This document shows positions 1 through 39,030 of a stretch of 64,000 bases of DNA, piece after piece. The notes beneath the pieces are model-generated. The model saw only the letters and a list, made by a program, of their open reading frames with translations, did no database searches and was not told the DNA's origin. Origin of the DNA: Amorphochlora amoebiformis (taxonomy: Eukaryota > Cercozoa > Chlorarachniophyceae); contig BAAHQB010000342.1 in NCBI GenBank assembly GCA_054601695.1, positions 110,706 to 174,705 on the forward strand. Direction: 5' to 3'. Positions within the stretch are counted from its first letter, which is position 1, and each line of letters starts with the position of its first letter. Both the position numbers and the translations under genes were made by a program.

Positions 1-128
1 CGGCTTGTAAAAATTCCAAATCTGCCGAATCCTCTCGAAGATTACGGAAATTTTTGTCGACGAGAAGACTAGACAGAGATGAGTAGGATAGGATTTAAAA
101 TTTGTGTATGTATATGTATAACAATTAG

Positions 129-3034
<2,906 letters not shown>

Positions 3035-3047
3035 GTACATAATACAG

Positions 3048-3365
3048 GTAGTAATAATACGTAATCTTCCATCTTGAAATCATCGAATCATGGAAAAAAG
3101 CCGAATATTTATTTCGAAAATATATACATAGGAAGCAAGATTTTGGAGTTGGTGAGAAGGATGGAGGGATTGAGAAGGAAGGAGAAGGATTGAGAAGGAT
3201 TGAGAAGGATAGGGAAGGGTGTTCGACACCCTTTATTTGTACTTTGCGTTTTCTGAGCCCTTTCGGACTGAAGCTATCTGCATGTTTAATTTGATATATG
3301 TATGTACATACATATTCTTATATCATAGTACAATATGTGTATTTGTATCTGTAAATATCTAGAGA
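3048..3365. other. 3' flank of AAAP gene with short GGATTGAGAA repeats
   Basis: Mixed-composition DNA after the AAAP stop. A purine-rich patch at 3146-3215 repeats GGATTGAGAA-like units. No ORF or RNA gene recognised. Confidence 0.4.
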
Positions 3366-3870
<505 letters not shown>

Positions 3871-3871
<1 letters not shown>

Positions 3872-3875
3872 CTCA

Positions 3876-3923
<48 letters not shown>

Positions 3924-3949
3924 CAAGCATCTAGAGCATACATGTACGA

Positions 3950-4008
<59 letters not shown>

Positions 4009-4019
4009 ATAAACATATA

Positions 4020-4068
<49 letters not shown>

Positions 4069-4131
4069 GCATATATACATACTTTTATCTAGTATATATC
4101 TAGTATATATATATATATATATATATATACG

Positions 4132-4198
<67 letters not shown>

Positions 4199-4234
4199 GT
4201 ATATGTGTATCTGGTAATGGTGTATATACTCTAG

Positions 4235-4277
<43 letters not shown>

Positions 4278-4717
4278 TACTGCGATATCTAGATCGATAT
4301 ATATAACTACTATTAACTAGTAATTAATCATTGATCTAGTTGATATCTAGATACTAGCTAGATATACACTAGATACATCATATATATATCATTATTATAT
4401 ATATATATATATATATATATCTAGTATATATATATATATATGGTAATATGAATACAATCTAGCCTGGCGATTGGCCCGAGGGTTAACTTCACCTTAATCT
4501 CTAGAATCTACTCATCTAGGATATGCGGATATTATGAATCTATGATATATCTAGTATATATCACACATCAATGTTGGCTGTAAATATATCTTTGTAATAA
4601 ATTTTAATATACACAAGAGCTTTGAATATAATGACTAAGTATTATTCTAAGTGGAGCTCTGTTCGTGTTCACCTAACCTAAAGTCAACGCGTGAAGGTAT
4701 GCGGCGGCAAATCAACA
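3871..4717. other. Intergenic AT/CTAG-rich DNA
   Basis: AT microsatellites, then palindrome-rich DNA with many CTAG, ACTAGT and GATATC-like steps (4260-4560), then unique sequence to 4717 downstream of the minus-strand ORF. A segment GTTAACTTCACCTTAA at about 4481 resembles the outer end of the inverted repeats at 13464/14226. No gene seen. Confidence 0.4.
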
Positions 4718-5866
4718 TCAGATCCTGTGGGCTGCAAGAGTGTTTGTGGGACGGATCTCGATAGTGGAATTGCTGAGGTCAGATCGAGCGAATGCAATCT
4801 CCGCCTGGACCTCATGCATGACCTTAACTCCTTTACGGTCGACCTCTTCAGGGCTTCCAGCAGCGTGAAGGAACCCGCCGTACAGTAGTCCTTCGTTTTT
4901 GTGGAAACTCACCGGAGGCGGCTTTGTCCAGCAGCCGATATGGAAGTAGGTCGTAGCTTTAACGTTGGAGAGATTTATATTCAGTGAAGCACACCGCTGA
5001 CGGCGCTGATCCGGAAAGTCATAGTGCCAAGTCTGAAGGGAACCTTTGGAGTCAAGGTTGGTCTCCAGCACCGACCATTTAAAGTATAGTGTGCGCTGAA
5101 GAAGAGATACAAGTGACGATTCGACGTTGGAAAGCCACTCCCAGCCTTGGGTCTGCGGGGAGATCTCGATTGTCTTTCGCATAGAGTCGTCCTGGCTTTG
5201 GGGTTGGTTTGCGAATATACGAGTCAACATATCGGCGAGATTTTGGCTCTGCGCCATACTTCCGGGCTGGGATACTTGAGCGCCAGGGATGACATTAGCA
5301 AAGTTGATATGCAGCAGTGGTGGGACTTGACTGGTTCCGCGGAGGAGGCGCAGATCAGGGAGAACACGGAGAGAGTCACCCATGATCTTGAGCAGGGGGT
5401 TGCTTTGATCGGCGTTATTCATGTACACAGCGTTGGAAGCCACGGTACCCCAATCCATAGCCTGTGCCCTCTTGCGCTTTCTGCGGAGAGCCTGGCGGAT
5501 CCTTGCTTTCTCGCGCTTCCGCTTCATCTTATCGTCCACAACTGGCGGCCCTACAGACAGCTGTGCTGCCTGCATACCCTGCTTCTGCTTGACAACCGCC
5601 GGGATAGGCGGGGCCGGTGGAGGACCTCCAGGTACGACTGACGTGACCGTAGTATCCGTTGGAGCCATGCCGGGAGGACCGCTTGTGTACACGCACGCGA
5701 GCTTCCATTCAGGACCTCCGGGAGACGGCAGCCAGTGTCTGGGAGGTATCATCATCGCTGGGGGAATTGATGCGGCCGCAGTGGGACGCGGTGGCTCCGG
5801 TTGCTTCTGCTCGACGGGTACGGGCGCAGGTGGCGGGAGAGTGGCTTGAGGGTTCGTGTCCGCCAT
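4718..5866 (-). CDS. Uncharacterised 382-aa protein, possible 2OG-oxygenase-like C-terminal region
   Basis: A single open frame of 382 codons in a GC-richer island, start ATG 5866, stop 4718. Residues 1-100 are Pro/Ala-rich and low complexity. Residues 113-135 are strongly basic (KMKRKREKARIRQALRRKRK), a likely nuclear localisation signal. Residues 240-340 look globular: TWHYDFPDQ near 279-287 and GGFLHAAGSP near 330-339 give a H281-x-D283 ... H334 spacing like the metal ligands of double-stranded beta-helix 2-oxoglutarate/Fe(II) oxygenases. That reading is an inference from motifs; I do not recognise the family. It is the only gene here without introns or junction repeats, so a transposon-derived or horizontally acquired origin is possible. 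Confidence 0.6.
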   Translation of the reverse strand: MADTNPQATLPPPAPVPVEQKQPEPPRPTAAASIPPAMMIPPRHWLPSPGGPEWKLACVYTSGPPGMAPTDTTVTSVVPGGPPPAPPIPAVVKQKQGMQAAQLSVGPPVVDDKMKRKREKARIRQALRRKRKRAQAMDWGTVASNAVYMNNADQSNPLLKIMGDSLRVLPDLRLLRGTSQVPPLLHINFANVIPGAQVSQPGSMAQSQNLADMLTRIFANQPQSQDDSMRKTIEISPQTQGWEWLSNVESSLVSLLQRTLYFKWSVLETNLDSKGSLQTWHYDFPDQRRQRCASLNINLSNVKATTYFHIGCWTKPPPVSFHKNEGLLYGGFLHAAGSPEEVDRKGVKVMHEVQAEIAFARSDLSNSTIEIRPTNTLAAHRI

Positions 5867-5938
5867 GGCAACGTTGGCGAAGGTTTCGTGTGGGTCGCGG
5901 TGGTGATTGCGCCTGTTTGCGGGGAAGGGTGCATCCGG

Positions 5939-5953
5939 TCACGTGACGTCACG
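5939..5953. promoter_or_regulatory. Overlapping CACGTG and TGACGTCA palindromes upstream of the 382-aa ORF
   Basis: TCACGTGACGTCACG lies about 75 bp upstream of ATG 5866. It joins an E/G-box palindrome (TCACGTGA) to a CRE-like palindrome (TGACGTCA), sites typical of bHLH and bZIP factors. Its position and recurrence elsewhere support a promoter role. Confidence 0.55.
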
Positions 5954-6000
5954 TTTCGTGGCCGTTTCATCGTGATTTTCCCGTTAGTAACGGGAAAGTG

Positions 6001-6720
6001 ACCGTGATTGCCGGAATTGTTACTGGAGTGTTTCCTAACATGTTCTAATCCTACCCTCTAATGGTCACAGTTATCTACAAAAGAGCAATGGACACGTGTG
6101 TGCCATATTTCATGTCTTCTCGGTTCCAAGTGGTATTTCCAGCTTCAGAATCTCCTATGAATAATGAACATACCCAGCTTTCACACCCCCCCCACCGCCC
6201 CCTCCACAGCGCTATAAAGCTTAGATAATTAGCAGAGAAAAGTACAACCATTTTTAAACCTGCAGGTATAATTTGCGTGGGGTATTGACTAGATTGACGT
6301 CGAAAAATCTTAAGAGGATTGATTCTACCTCTGGCAAGCACTTATTGTGAGGGTGGGAACAAAGCCACCGACCGGGGTTTTACACCAATGTTATGACGGT
6401 TGGAGAGGGATCCATTGCTCGAAAATTGAACAATTTGAACTTGCTATGTATGACATTACATCTATAAATTAGTATTGTCACATGAATATTGTACTCAGCT
6501 GCACATACATGCAGCTGAAATGTAACTTAGATGAATGGCTAGAGTAGAAATATCAATATTGATGTTGTTAACTGTCCAGGCTGCGGGACACACTCCAGTC
6601 AGTATACTAATAATTGTGACAACTGACAAGTTCTGACATAATCTAGTTAATGATATATATACTAGTGTACATCATAGTACATATATATATATTATATTTA
6701 TATATATATATATATATATA

Positions 6721-6768
<48 letters not shown>

Positions 6769-6843
6769 ACTATCTAGACTATGATACTAGTATATGTAAT
6801 TATTAATTATATACTAGTCAGACTGGTACTATGATAATCATTA

Positions 6844-6886
<43 letters not shown>

Positions 6887-6944
6887 ATATATATCATAGC
6901 AAGTTAGCAACTTGTATCTGTGTATATATGTATGTGTATATACT

Positions 6945-6997
<53 letters not shown>

Positions 6998-7293
6998 ATA
7001 TGTGTATATATTATTTCACATATCATAGCACTATGATATATAGAGTTATGTGATCCAGAGTCTAGGTATTACTACTAAGTATACTAGTATTAGTAATAGC
7101 TTTTGTAACTTATATTAGTTATACTACGTTACGGTAGTCAGTTTTAATCATTAACTTGACATTAAGTTATATTCGCTTCATTACGTACGTATAAGTACTG
7201 GCTTTAAGTTGCTTATATCTAGAATATGTATACGTAGTGTACTAGTATTTACGTACTCTCGACATTGTATATATAGTATATATAGTATATATA

Positions 7294-7342
<49 letters not shown>

Positions 7343-7360
7343 CAATATACACACACACAC

Positions 7361-7401
<41 letters not shown>

Positions 7402-7430
7402 TAGATACAATATATTCATATCATTTAATC

Positions 7431-7475
<45 letters not shown>

Positions 7476-7755
7476 TATTTATTTAGATATTTATCTTGAT
7501 TTATACACACACATATATATATATACATACATACATACACATATACAAATATATAACCGAATCTGGAAGCCTCGATAAGTCTTATATAACTCAGACAAGC
7601 TGTGCATGTGATATCCTCCGTGATCATGATATCTCGAGATCTCGAGATAACAAGCTTCGAAACGAGCAAAGCTCTAAACGAACACAAGGCTCAGGACGTA
7701 CGTATGCTCGGAATGAAAACGCCTTAAAAAGTCTTAAAGTATTAATCTAGAGGGT
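6001..7755. other. Intergenic region, no gene recognised
   Basis: 6001-6650 is unique sequence with one GACACGTGTG at 6091. 6650-7260 alternates (AT)n with CTAG/ACTAGT-rich palindromic DNA. 7270-7480 is (AT)n with short CA runs. 7560-7755 is unique sequence that forms the 3' flank of the minus-strand gene ending at 7756. I found no exon with a credible frame. Confidence 0.4.
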
Positions 7756-7883
7756 TTAAGCTTTGGACTTGAACGATTCCAGCTCTTTCTTTGCCGAGAG
7801 GTATACCTTTTCGACTTCTTTCTTCTCTGACTCTAGGATCTATAGACATTATGTGCATGTGTACAAATGCATATTTACTGTCA

Positions 7884-7928
<45 letters not shown>

Positions 7929-8086
7929 ATATATATATATATATGCATATATAAGTATAATGTAATACATGTATATGTACAATTGTATTAGTATACGTAC
8001 ATGTATAAATGTATGTATTACATACATGCATAATGTATATATATATATATATATAATATAATATATATATATATATATATATAATA

Positions 8087-8157
<71 letters not shown>

Positions 8158-8838
8158 CTCTACATAATAATATAACACATACATTCACATTCTTACCGCC
8201 CGTTGTTCTGCTAGCAGCTTAGAGCCAATTTTCGTCAACCATGACCGAATTTCATCCCGAATTTCCTTACTATTAGAGGTCGAGGTACAGGGTTAGGGTT
8301 AACTTAAGGTGAAGTTAAGGTTAGGGTTACGGTCGGGTTTGCATCAGGTTAGGGTCAGGGTTAACGGGAGAATGTTGTAGGTATATAAGAATTGACAGAT
8401 TAGGCAGCGATAGAATGATGTAAGTATATAAGAATCGAGTTAAATCTATCCGGATTAAGAGCCCTTTCTACTGTTTTCCTCTCTTTCGAAGTCTACTCCA
8501 TCCACTCTGGTCCTAATCCTTAACCCAATTCTTAACACTAACACTAACCCTAACCCTAATCCTAAACCCAAACTTTAATTCAAACTGTAATCTTGAGTTT
8601 AACCCTAATTCAAGTACAGTTTGGTGGGCGTGACGGTGTTCCGTTTGTAGAACCCCCCTTGAGCTTCGATGGCTGCGAGCGTCTTGCTCTCAAAGATGTT
8701 TTTCTATATCAATGTATCGGTGAATACATATATTTATAGAAAAGGTGGAGAGAGGCAAGAGAGAGAGAGGGAGTATGACCACAAAGATTGAGAGATGAGA
8801 GGGAGAGGGAGACTGGGAGAGGGAGACTGGGAGAGAGA

Positions 8839-8876
<38 letters not shown>

Positions 8877-8886
8877 ATGTAAGAGC

Positions 8887-8966
<80 letters not shown>

Positions 8967-9623
8967 AATATATATACATATATATTTATGTATTAATCCC
9001 ATCCAACATACATTCAACCCAAACTCCCAAACTACCCCTAACCCCACCCTCCCTCACCTTATTCGTCTCCACCAATGCCTCGAAATCTTTGTACTTCTTA
9101 CCATCCATCTTCGAATGTGCCACGGACCTCATCAGCATGCTTAACAAGGCCATAGTCCCTTCTTCCGACCCCTTCCAGATCTGCTCAATGTGGTTAATTG
9201 CGCCCGCTGTCTTCCTCTCAAAGACAGAGATAGCATTCTCCGCTCCCTTGAGGGTTGCTTCGAGGTTCTTCCTGGTCCTGTCGGAGGATGTCTTGAGGTC
9301 TGTAATATCTTCTGAGAGTGATGTTTGGATCGACTTGGCTTCCACGAGAATTTTTGTTAGCTTTTCCTTCTTGGCGGTGAGGGCCTCTATCTCCTCGCTG
9401 ATGGCGTGCACGTTCTGGGTCGTTTCCTGAGTTTCTTGCTTGACGTCGGAGGAGATGAAGTACATCTCTTGAACTGCTTTCGTCTTTCGCCAGTCGGTGT
9501 AGTAGCGCCATGAGTTTATCTGGTCGGGGTGGGGATGACACTACATACTGAAAAATTTTTACTTATATTTATATTTATATTTCTACACGCACATATATAC
9601 ATGTATATATATATATATATATG

Positions 9624-9662
<39 letters not shown>

Positions 9663-10596
9663 TATTATATAGTATACACTGATACATATGTACACTGTAT
9701 GTATGAATGTACTGTATGGCTACATGTTATACCATGCTGATGTATTATACGCAAAACATGTTCTCTCTCGAGTCATGAACATATATACATGAGAATAGAC
9801 AGTATTTTTAGGCACCTATGTACATCTTTAATCGTCCGGTTTGCCTTTTTCTCTCAAGTCATAAGGATTCATGTATATATTTACACACCAATATACATAT
9901 ATTTACACGACAGAATAACACATTCACATATACTACCAAAGCGACAAGAGACACGACGACAAAGCCGACGGCTGAAACGTAGTCCATGGCTTGATTGTCT
10001 TTCGCCAGGCCAATCCCAAAGAATGTGATACTCAGCGGAAACAAAACCGCCCACATGACTCGCACCCATCCCCATCCCTTAAACATATGGGTTCAAACCC
10101 AACGTGGAAGAATGAAGAGAGGGAGAGAACAAAACATATTCATGTCATGAGTATCTCACTAAGAACTCCACCAAGTCGAAGAAAGCTGAAATGGAAGCAC
10201 AACAAGCACATCAGATGTTAACTTGAATATTTTCGTACCTGAGGGTCCAAGATCAGGCTACAGGGCCCATCGTAAACGTTTGTCTTCTCATCGAGCATAT
10301 TGGCTTTGGTCTTTGCATCGAGCGGAACTGCCTCCAGGTCAATCTCTCGGGCATTGCTGTCCTCCACAGCTGGCTTATCGCCCAGTTCCGCCGCCGTGGC
10401 GGCAAGATGATATGTAACTTTCGGAATTTTTACAAAATCTAGCGCGACGGAAAACCTGTGAGAGTGCCTCAGTGTTGTCAACGAGCAAGCATGCTACAAA
10501 TCGACCTTCCGAACCCGCGAGGTCTTCCCTTGGAGGATTAGAATTTTGGCTGTCGCAGACTGGCAGATCCATATATATACCCTTTAATACAGACAT
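7756..10596 (-). CDS. Two-helix membrane protein with long C-terminal coiled coil (352 aa)
   Basis: Six exons on the minus strand join in frame: 10596-10506, 10438-10239, 10077-9937, 9540-9058, 8265-8197, 7830-7756 (TAA). Donors and acceptors are GT..AG; intron 1 is only 67 nt. Residues 1-97 are polar. Residues 98-144 form two hydrophobic helices ([20 protein letters not shown] and [15 protein letters not shown]) separated by a short charged loop. From about 160 to the end the protein is Glu/Lys-rich with heptad-like spacing ([20 protein letters not shown]), ending [12 protein letters not shown] do not recognise the family. It resembles membrane-anchored tethers or scaffolds in layout only. 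Splicing is inferred from phase continuity; the first exon is the weakest part. It shares a promoter with the PLAC8 gene. Confidence 0.62.
8283..8612. repeat. Degenerate TTAGGG/CCCTAA patches in an intron
   Basis: TTAGGGTTA-type units at 8283-8360 and CCTAACCCT-type units at 8516-8612 lie inside the intron between exons 9540-9058 and 8265-8197 of the coiled-coil gene. The two patches have opposite orientation. Confidence 0.6.
8750..8980. repeat. (GA)n followed by (AT)n in intron
   Basis: Purine tract at 8750-8872 and AT dinucleotides at 8889-8955, inside the 9058-8265 intron of the minus-strand coiled-coil gene. In the sense of that gene the GA tract reads as polypyrimidine. Confidence 0.8.
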
Positions 10597-10879
10597 CGTT
10601 CATAATCGTACATTACATAATATTAGACCCTTTTCACACACAATAATAAAGTAATAATTAGTATTAAATAATAATGAATAGTACTTTTGACAACATACGA
10701 AACCGTTTCGGACACGTGTCATGTCATCAAGATTGGATTTCCGGACTCAATCCGATCCGCCAAAGTGAATATAGAGGCGGCTTCTGCTCTCCTAAGAATT
10801 CAAGTGGACGAATGGTGAGCCGAAACGCATGCTTTAGATCTGAATGGAGGATAAGAAATTATAATTGTCCAGGCTTCGG
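10597..10879. promoter_or_regulatory. Bidirectional promoter with GACACGTGTC palindrome
   Basis: The 283 bp between the divergent start codons of the coiled-coil gene (-) and PLAC8 (+) carry a perfect palindrome GACACGTGTC at 10711-10720. CCAAT-type sequence (ATTGG on the plus strand) lies just downstream. The same palindrome recurs in other promoters of this window. Confidence 0.55.
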
Positions 10880-12910
<2,031 letters not shown>

Positions 12911-13200
12911 GCCTAAAAATAGGTAAAACAATACATCGGTACCCAATATTAATAGAGCCGCTACGGTAACTAAGGAAACAGTTCATGCGTTCTCGCATGA
13001 AGCCGCTACGGTAACTAAGGAAACTAGCATGGCGGGCGATCGGGTATAGGGGTTTAGAGACTAAGGGACCAGCTATAGAGGTACTCGAGGGTGGTTAGAG
13101 TCTATAGCTAGGGCGTGACATAGCCTTCATAGGAATGTGTGCATGGCATAATGATAACCTTATGATTAATTATAATTTTTTAATGATAAATTTGAAGTAT
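12911..13200. other. PLAC8 3' flank with direct repeat and perfect hairpin
   Basis: AGCCGCTACGGTAACTAAGG occurs twice (about 12956 and 13001), flanking a perfect 8-bp stem TTCATGCG / CGCATGAA (12982-13001) with loop TTCT. It is placed like a 3'-UTR or termination structure. No gene seen to 13200. Confidence 0.5.
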
Positions 13201-13246
13201 GACTGGGATGTGTGTATATGTCTAACTTGTTATATATATATATATA

Positions 13247-13302
<56 letters not shown>

Positions 13303-13307
13303 TTTTA

Positions 13308-13356
<49 letters not shown>

Positions 13357-13390
13357 TATTATATATATACATATATATAAATATATGTAC

Positions 13391-13421
<31 letters not shown>

Positions 13422-13463
13422 CGTGATACAGTGATACTACAGTAACAGTAGTAGTAGTGATTA

Positions 13464-13647
13464 GTTAACTTTACCTTATTCTCCACAAACGAAATTGTGT
13501 CCCACCCCTGTCCCCCGTGAATCATTGACTAAGTAGACTAGCTACTAACTAGAGCTAATACTAGCATTACTATCTAGAGTATATATTAGGCTACTAGCCT
13601 AGAGTATCTAGTATATATATCTGTCTATTATCCGAGTATACTGTGTA

Positions 13648-13696
<49 letters not shown>

Positions 13697-13737
13697 TGTA
13701 TCATATGTATATATAATATATATATTATATATATATA

Positions 13738-13772
<35 letters not shown>

Positions 13773-13867
13773 CATATTAATATATATCATGAATCATGAT
13801 ATAGATATTACCACGGTCAATGTCATATACAATTCACACAACTTGAAATCCAGCCTAAATATATGCT

Positions 13868-13957
<90 letters not shown>

Positions 13958-14226
13958 ACTCCATTCGATATTTCTCGGTTCTAATGAGCCTAAATATATG
14001 CTCAAACACACATACACATACCACTCTATTCGATATTTCTCGGTTCTAATTCACAAAAACTACACTCACTGTGTTTCCGTGTACAAAATTCAGTCTCTTG
14101 GTTCAAATGATTCATTGATATCTACAATTCTAGCAAGCTCGTAGTCTGCACCAACCGGCGCCGGACCCGCCCACGGGACAGGGGTGGGACACAATTTCTT
14201 TTGTGGAGAATATAAGGTGAAGTTAC
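13464..14226. mobile_element. 763-bp segment bounded by inverted repeats of about 52 bp (MITE-like)
   Basis: Left arm 13464-13516 and the reverse complement of right arm 14175-14226 share GTTAACTTTACCTTAT-type ends followed by CTCCACAAA.GAAATTG and TGTCCCACCCCTGTCCC, with few mismatches and one 2-nt indel. The interior has (AT)n, a (CA)n(TA)n block and a direct repeat containing ATTCGATATTTCTCGGTTCT (about 13966 and 14026). No transposase is present. A clear target-site duplication was not found, so an inverted duplication is the alternative. Confidence 0.5.
14090..14158 (-). CDS. Possible terminal exon fragment, unassigned
   Basis: On the minus strand an open frame reads ..GADYELARIVDINESFEPRD then TGA (14092-14090). 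Amino-acid composition looks coding and a possible acceptor TTGGTGCAG precedes it, but I could not link it to further exons. It partly overlaps the right inverted-repeat arm region. Confidence 0.2.
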   Translation of the reverse strand, partial: PVGADYELARIVDINESFEPRD

Positions 14227-14312
14227 CAACTAGGAATATATAAGTTTACATAAGGCGAAATCAGCTGAGCATAATATACTCTGATAAAAGATATGTAGAT
14301 ATTCGCTTAAAG

Positions 14313-14322
14313 GACACGTGTC
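14313..14322. promoter_or_regulatory. GACACGTGTC palindrome upstream of NBP35
   Basis: A perfect copy of the recurring palindrome, about 220 bp upstream of the candidate NBP35 start codon. Confidence 0.45.
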
Positions 14323-14543
14323 TTGGACTCCAGACTCCAGCCATGAAAAGGCCGGCATTGGGGCTCCTCATGTGCGTGCAGAGTGGCGTTACATATGTGC
14401 ATTAAAAATACGTACATTCTTCTGTGTATGCATGTTCTGACGCTTTTTTATTGGCAAACTTTTTATTTTTCGGCCGGTTTTGGTGTCATCCTCTGACAAA
14501 GGACTTGAAAAATATAGTGAAAAGAATTATCCGAATATTTTGC

Positions 14544-28028
<13,485 letters not shown>

Positions 28029-28188
28029 CTATAGCTGCAGCTGCATGCAATGATTATCGCGCTATATCTAGGGTGTTACATTAATAGTAACATTATAGTC
28101 AATTATGGTCAACTGCGGCTAGAACAAGTCGTTTGACGATGGTATGTTATATGATTTATAGTTGTTATATATGTTGATATATGCACAA

Positions 28189-28243
<55 letters not shown>

Positions 28244-29067
28244 TAGTATATATGTATGTCTAGTATATGCCTTCATCGCAGATGGTGTCAGGCTGAGTGA
28301 CACCCAGTAACTAGAGTAAATAGAGTACTCAATCATTGGTTGATACTCGCGCATGCATACCAAGATCTAGAAAATTCGTACATCTAGACATCTAGACATC
28401 CGCGCGTACGTCATGCGCATACCTAGATACGTACGTACCGTAACGTACGTATACGTATATCATGATCGGGTATACTGAAGAAATAGGTACGTGCTAGTAG
28501 TAATATTAAATGTAAAGATCGACTCTGACCAGTGCAGCATGGCAGCGCCTTTAAATGCTAGCGTTGGATTGGAAACTTACTGATCATTTAATGAGCGGCT
28601 ACTGAATGACTCGCATCTGGATGATGTAGATTATAAGGCCTATAACCTGTTTGCGAGTTTCGTACGCTTCGCGGGCTATATTATGAGCCGAAGAAATCAG
28701 AAACTTCTTCGGTTAAGAAAGATCCGATTATAACTTTACGCTACGTATACAGCGGGTGATTATGACTGTGAAGCTACAGCCGTCACACTAGTAACAGCTA
28801 TTGATGGTGACTAGTGTGATGCGTACGTACGTATAGTCATGATAAAGTTTATATACAATATGGATCAGCGGGTGCATGCGCATGCGCATGACGATATTAT
28901 GGGGACGTCTAGATCCTTTAGACTATTCCATTGAAACTGACGGTCGCGATCGAAGATATTATATGAGTATATATACGATATATATACATATATTATATAT
29001 ATATGTATATATGTATATATATATATATAATATTATAGTATATACCTAGTATACCTACGCTAGATAC

Positions 29068-29105
<38 letters not shown>

Positions 29106-29533
29106 CTATGTATATACATCTAGATGTATATGTGTATGTATATATATGTATGTATACATGTGTACTAGTAGTACACATTACTATCTGGTATACTCTCTAG
29201 ACTCTAGAGACTCTAGATACTACAGTATCTGATCCTGATACTATAAATACTCCATTTGCACCTAGTGCACGTGTCGTGTTTCTAAAAGCGTAACCGTTTG
29301 TAAATTAGACTCTAGCCGATTTAATAATTATGTTCTAGAAATTGAACATGAGAGCTAGTTTCAAGTATGTAACCCGGTCTAACTGAGCGGCTACGTCTGG
29401 TACACGTGTGTAAAAGCGTGTGCACACGTGCACTAGATGCATGATCAGATGATTGTTGAATTGAATAGATTCGAAGTTAATTAATGTAGCTAATTTACGG
29501 ACATGCATTGGAGTACGTACAGTAAGTACATGG
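28029..29533. other. Intergenic region between convergent NBP35 and SHIPPO genes
   Basis: Unique, CTAG/ACGT-rich DNA with one (AT)n block (28198-28235) and another near 28975-29100. It contains a perfect 10-bp inverted repeat TCACACTAGT/ACTAGTGTGA (about 28784-28820), a GCATGCGCATGCGCATG run at 28873, and a TGA-interrupted frame at 28539-28733. ACACGTGT occurs at 29402. Confidence 0.4.
28539..28733 (+). pseudogene. 65-codon frame with one internal TGA
   Basis: ATG at 28539 opens MAAPLNASVGLETY, then TGA (28581), then a coding-like run (SFNERLLNDSHLDDVDYKAY ... RRNQKLLRLRKIRL) to TAA at 28731. The downstream part may instead be a terminal exon with acceptor AATGAG at 28604. No family recognised; it may be a decayed gene or an exon. 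Confidence 0.25.
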
Positions 29534-37303
<7,770 letters not shown>

Positions 37304-37308
37304 CACTT

Positions 37309-37309
37309 C

Positions 37310-37368
<59 letters not shown>

Positions 37369-37455
37369 TGTCAATATATACATACATACACATACACATA
37401 TACGTATTTGTGTTTGTGTGTGTTAATAACATATATATATGTGTGTATATATGTG

Positions 37456-37488
<33 letters not shown>

Positions 37489-37523
37489 GTATACGCCTAC
37501 ATATTCCCCAAAGCTATCAAAAC

Positions 37524-37579
<56 letters not shown>

Positions 37580-37688
37580 CATACGCCTACATATTCCCCC
37601 AAGCAATTGAAACCACATTCACATCACTTACACACCCTTACTCCATCGTACCACATCCCAACCCCCGCCCAATACCAAAGTTTATCCG

Positions 37689-37723
<35 letters not shown>

Positions 37724-38230
37724 CATGATACCCCCATGCACAAATACTCAACCCCCCACGCCCAGACCCCTACACACTTCTCCTGACATTTTTTTTTCGG
37801 TTTCACATCAGAATGTCCGCGGAAGATATTCCCATGGGTACATAACGTCAGTCTTACATGAGTGCGCGGCTTGGGATGCGGGGAAGAAACATACCTGATC
37901 CTCGGACGCGTGTATTCAGTTCCTATCCGGGTTGTCTCATAAAACCACTCCCGAAAAATCAAGAAATTGACCTCTAATCCTGGGGAGGTATTAACGAATT
38001 GAGTCTTGTGTGTTAATAATAATAACAGTGTATTTGATTTTTCTAGGAGAGCGGAGTGTCACGTGGGATTCGAGTGTTCAGTTAAATTTAGGGGAAATCG
38101 AATTAATATAGTGACCGCTGACCGGAAGTCGTTAGGGGGTCTCTATCTCGCTCTCTCTCTCTTTCTCTCTCTCTCTCTCTGTGTGGGTGTGTTTGTCTCC
38201 ATTTCTCTCTCTCTCTCTATTGTATATATA
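37309..38230. other. Upstream region of SHIPPO gene
   Basis: Includes two copies of CGCCTACATATTCCCC (37495, 37587), unique sequence 37720-38140 with minus-strand open reading that could be a 5' exon, GTCACGTGGG at about 38058, and a CT-rich block (38140-38220). Gene start here is unresolved. Confidence 0.35.

Positions 38231-39030
<800 letters not shown>

Noticed and set aside
28784-28820. Possible SECIS element after the TGA-interrupted frame
   Set aside because: The inverted repeat TCACACTAGT/ACTAGTGTGA is fully paired and lacks the ATGA/TGAT non-Watson-Crick quartet in the right register.
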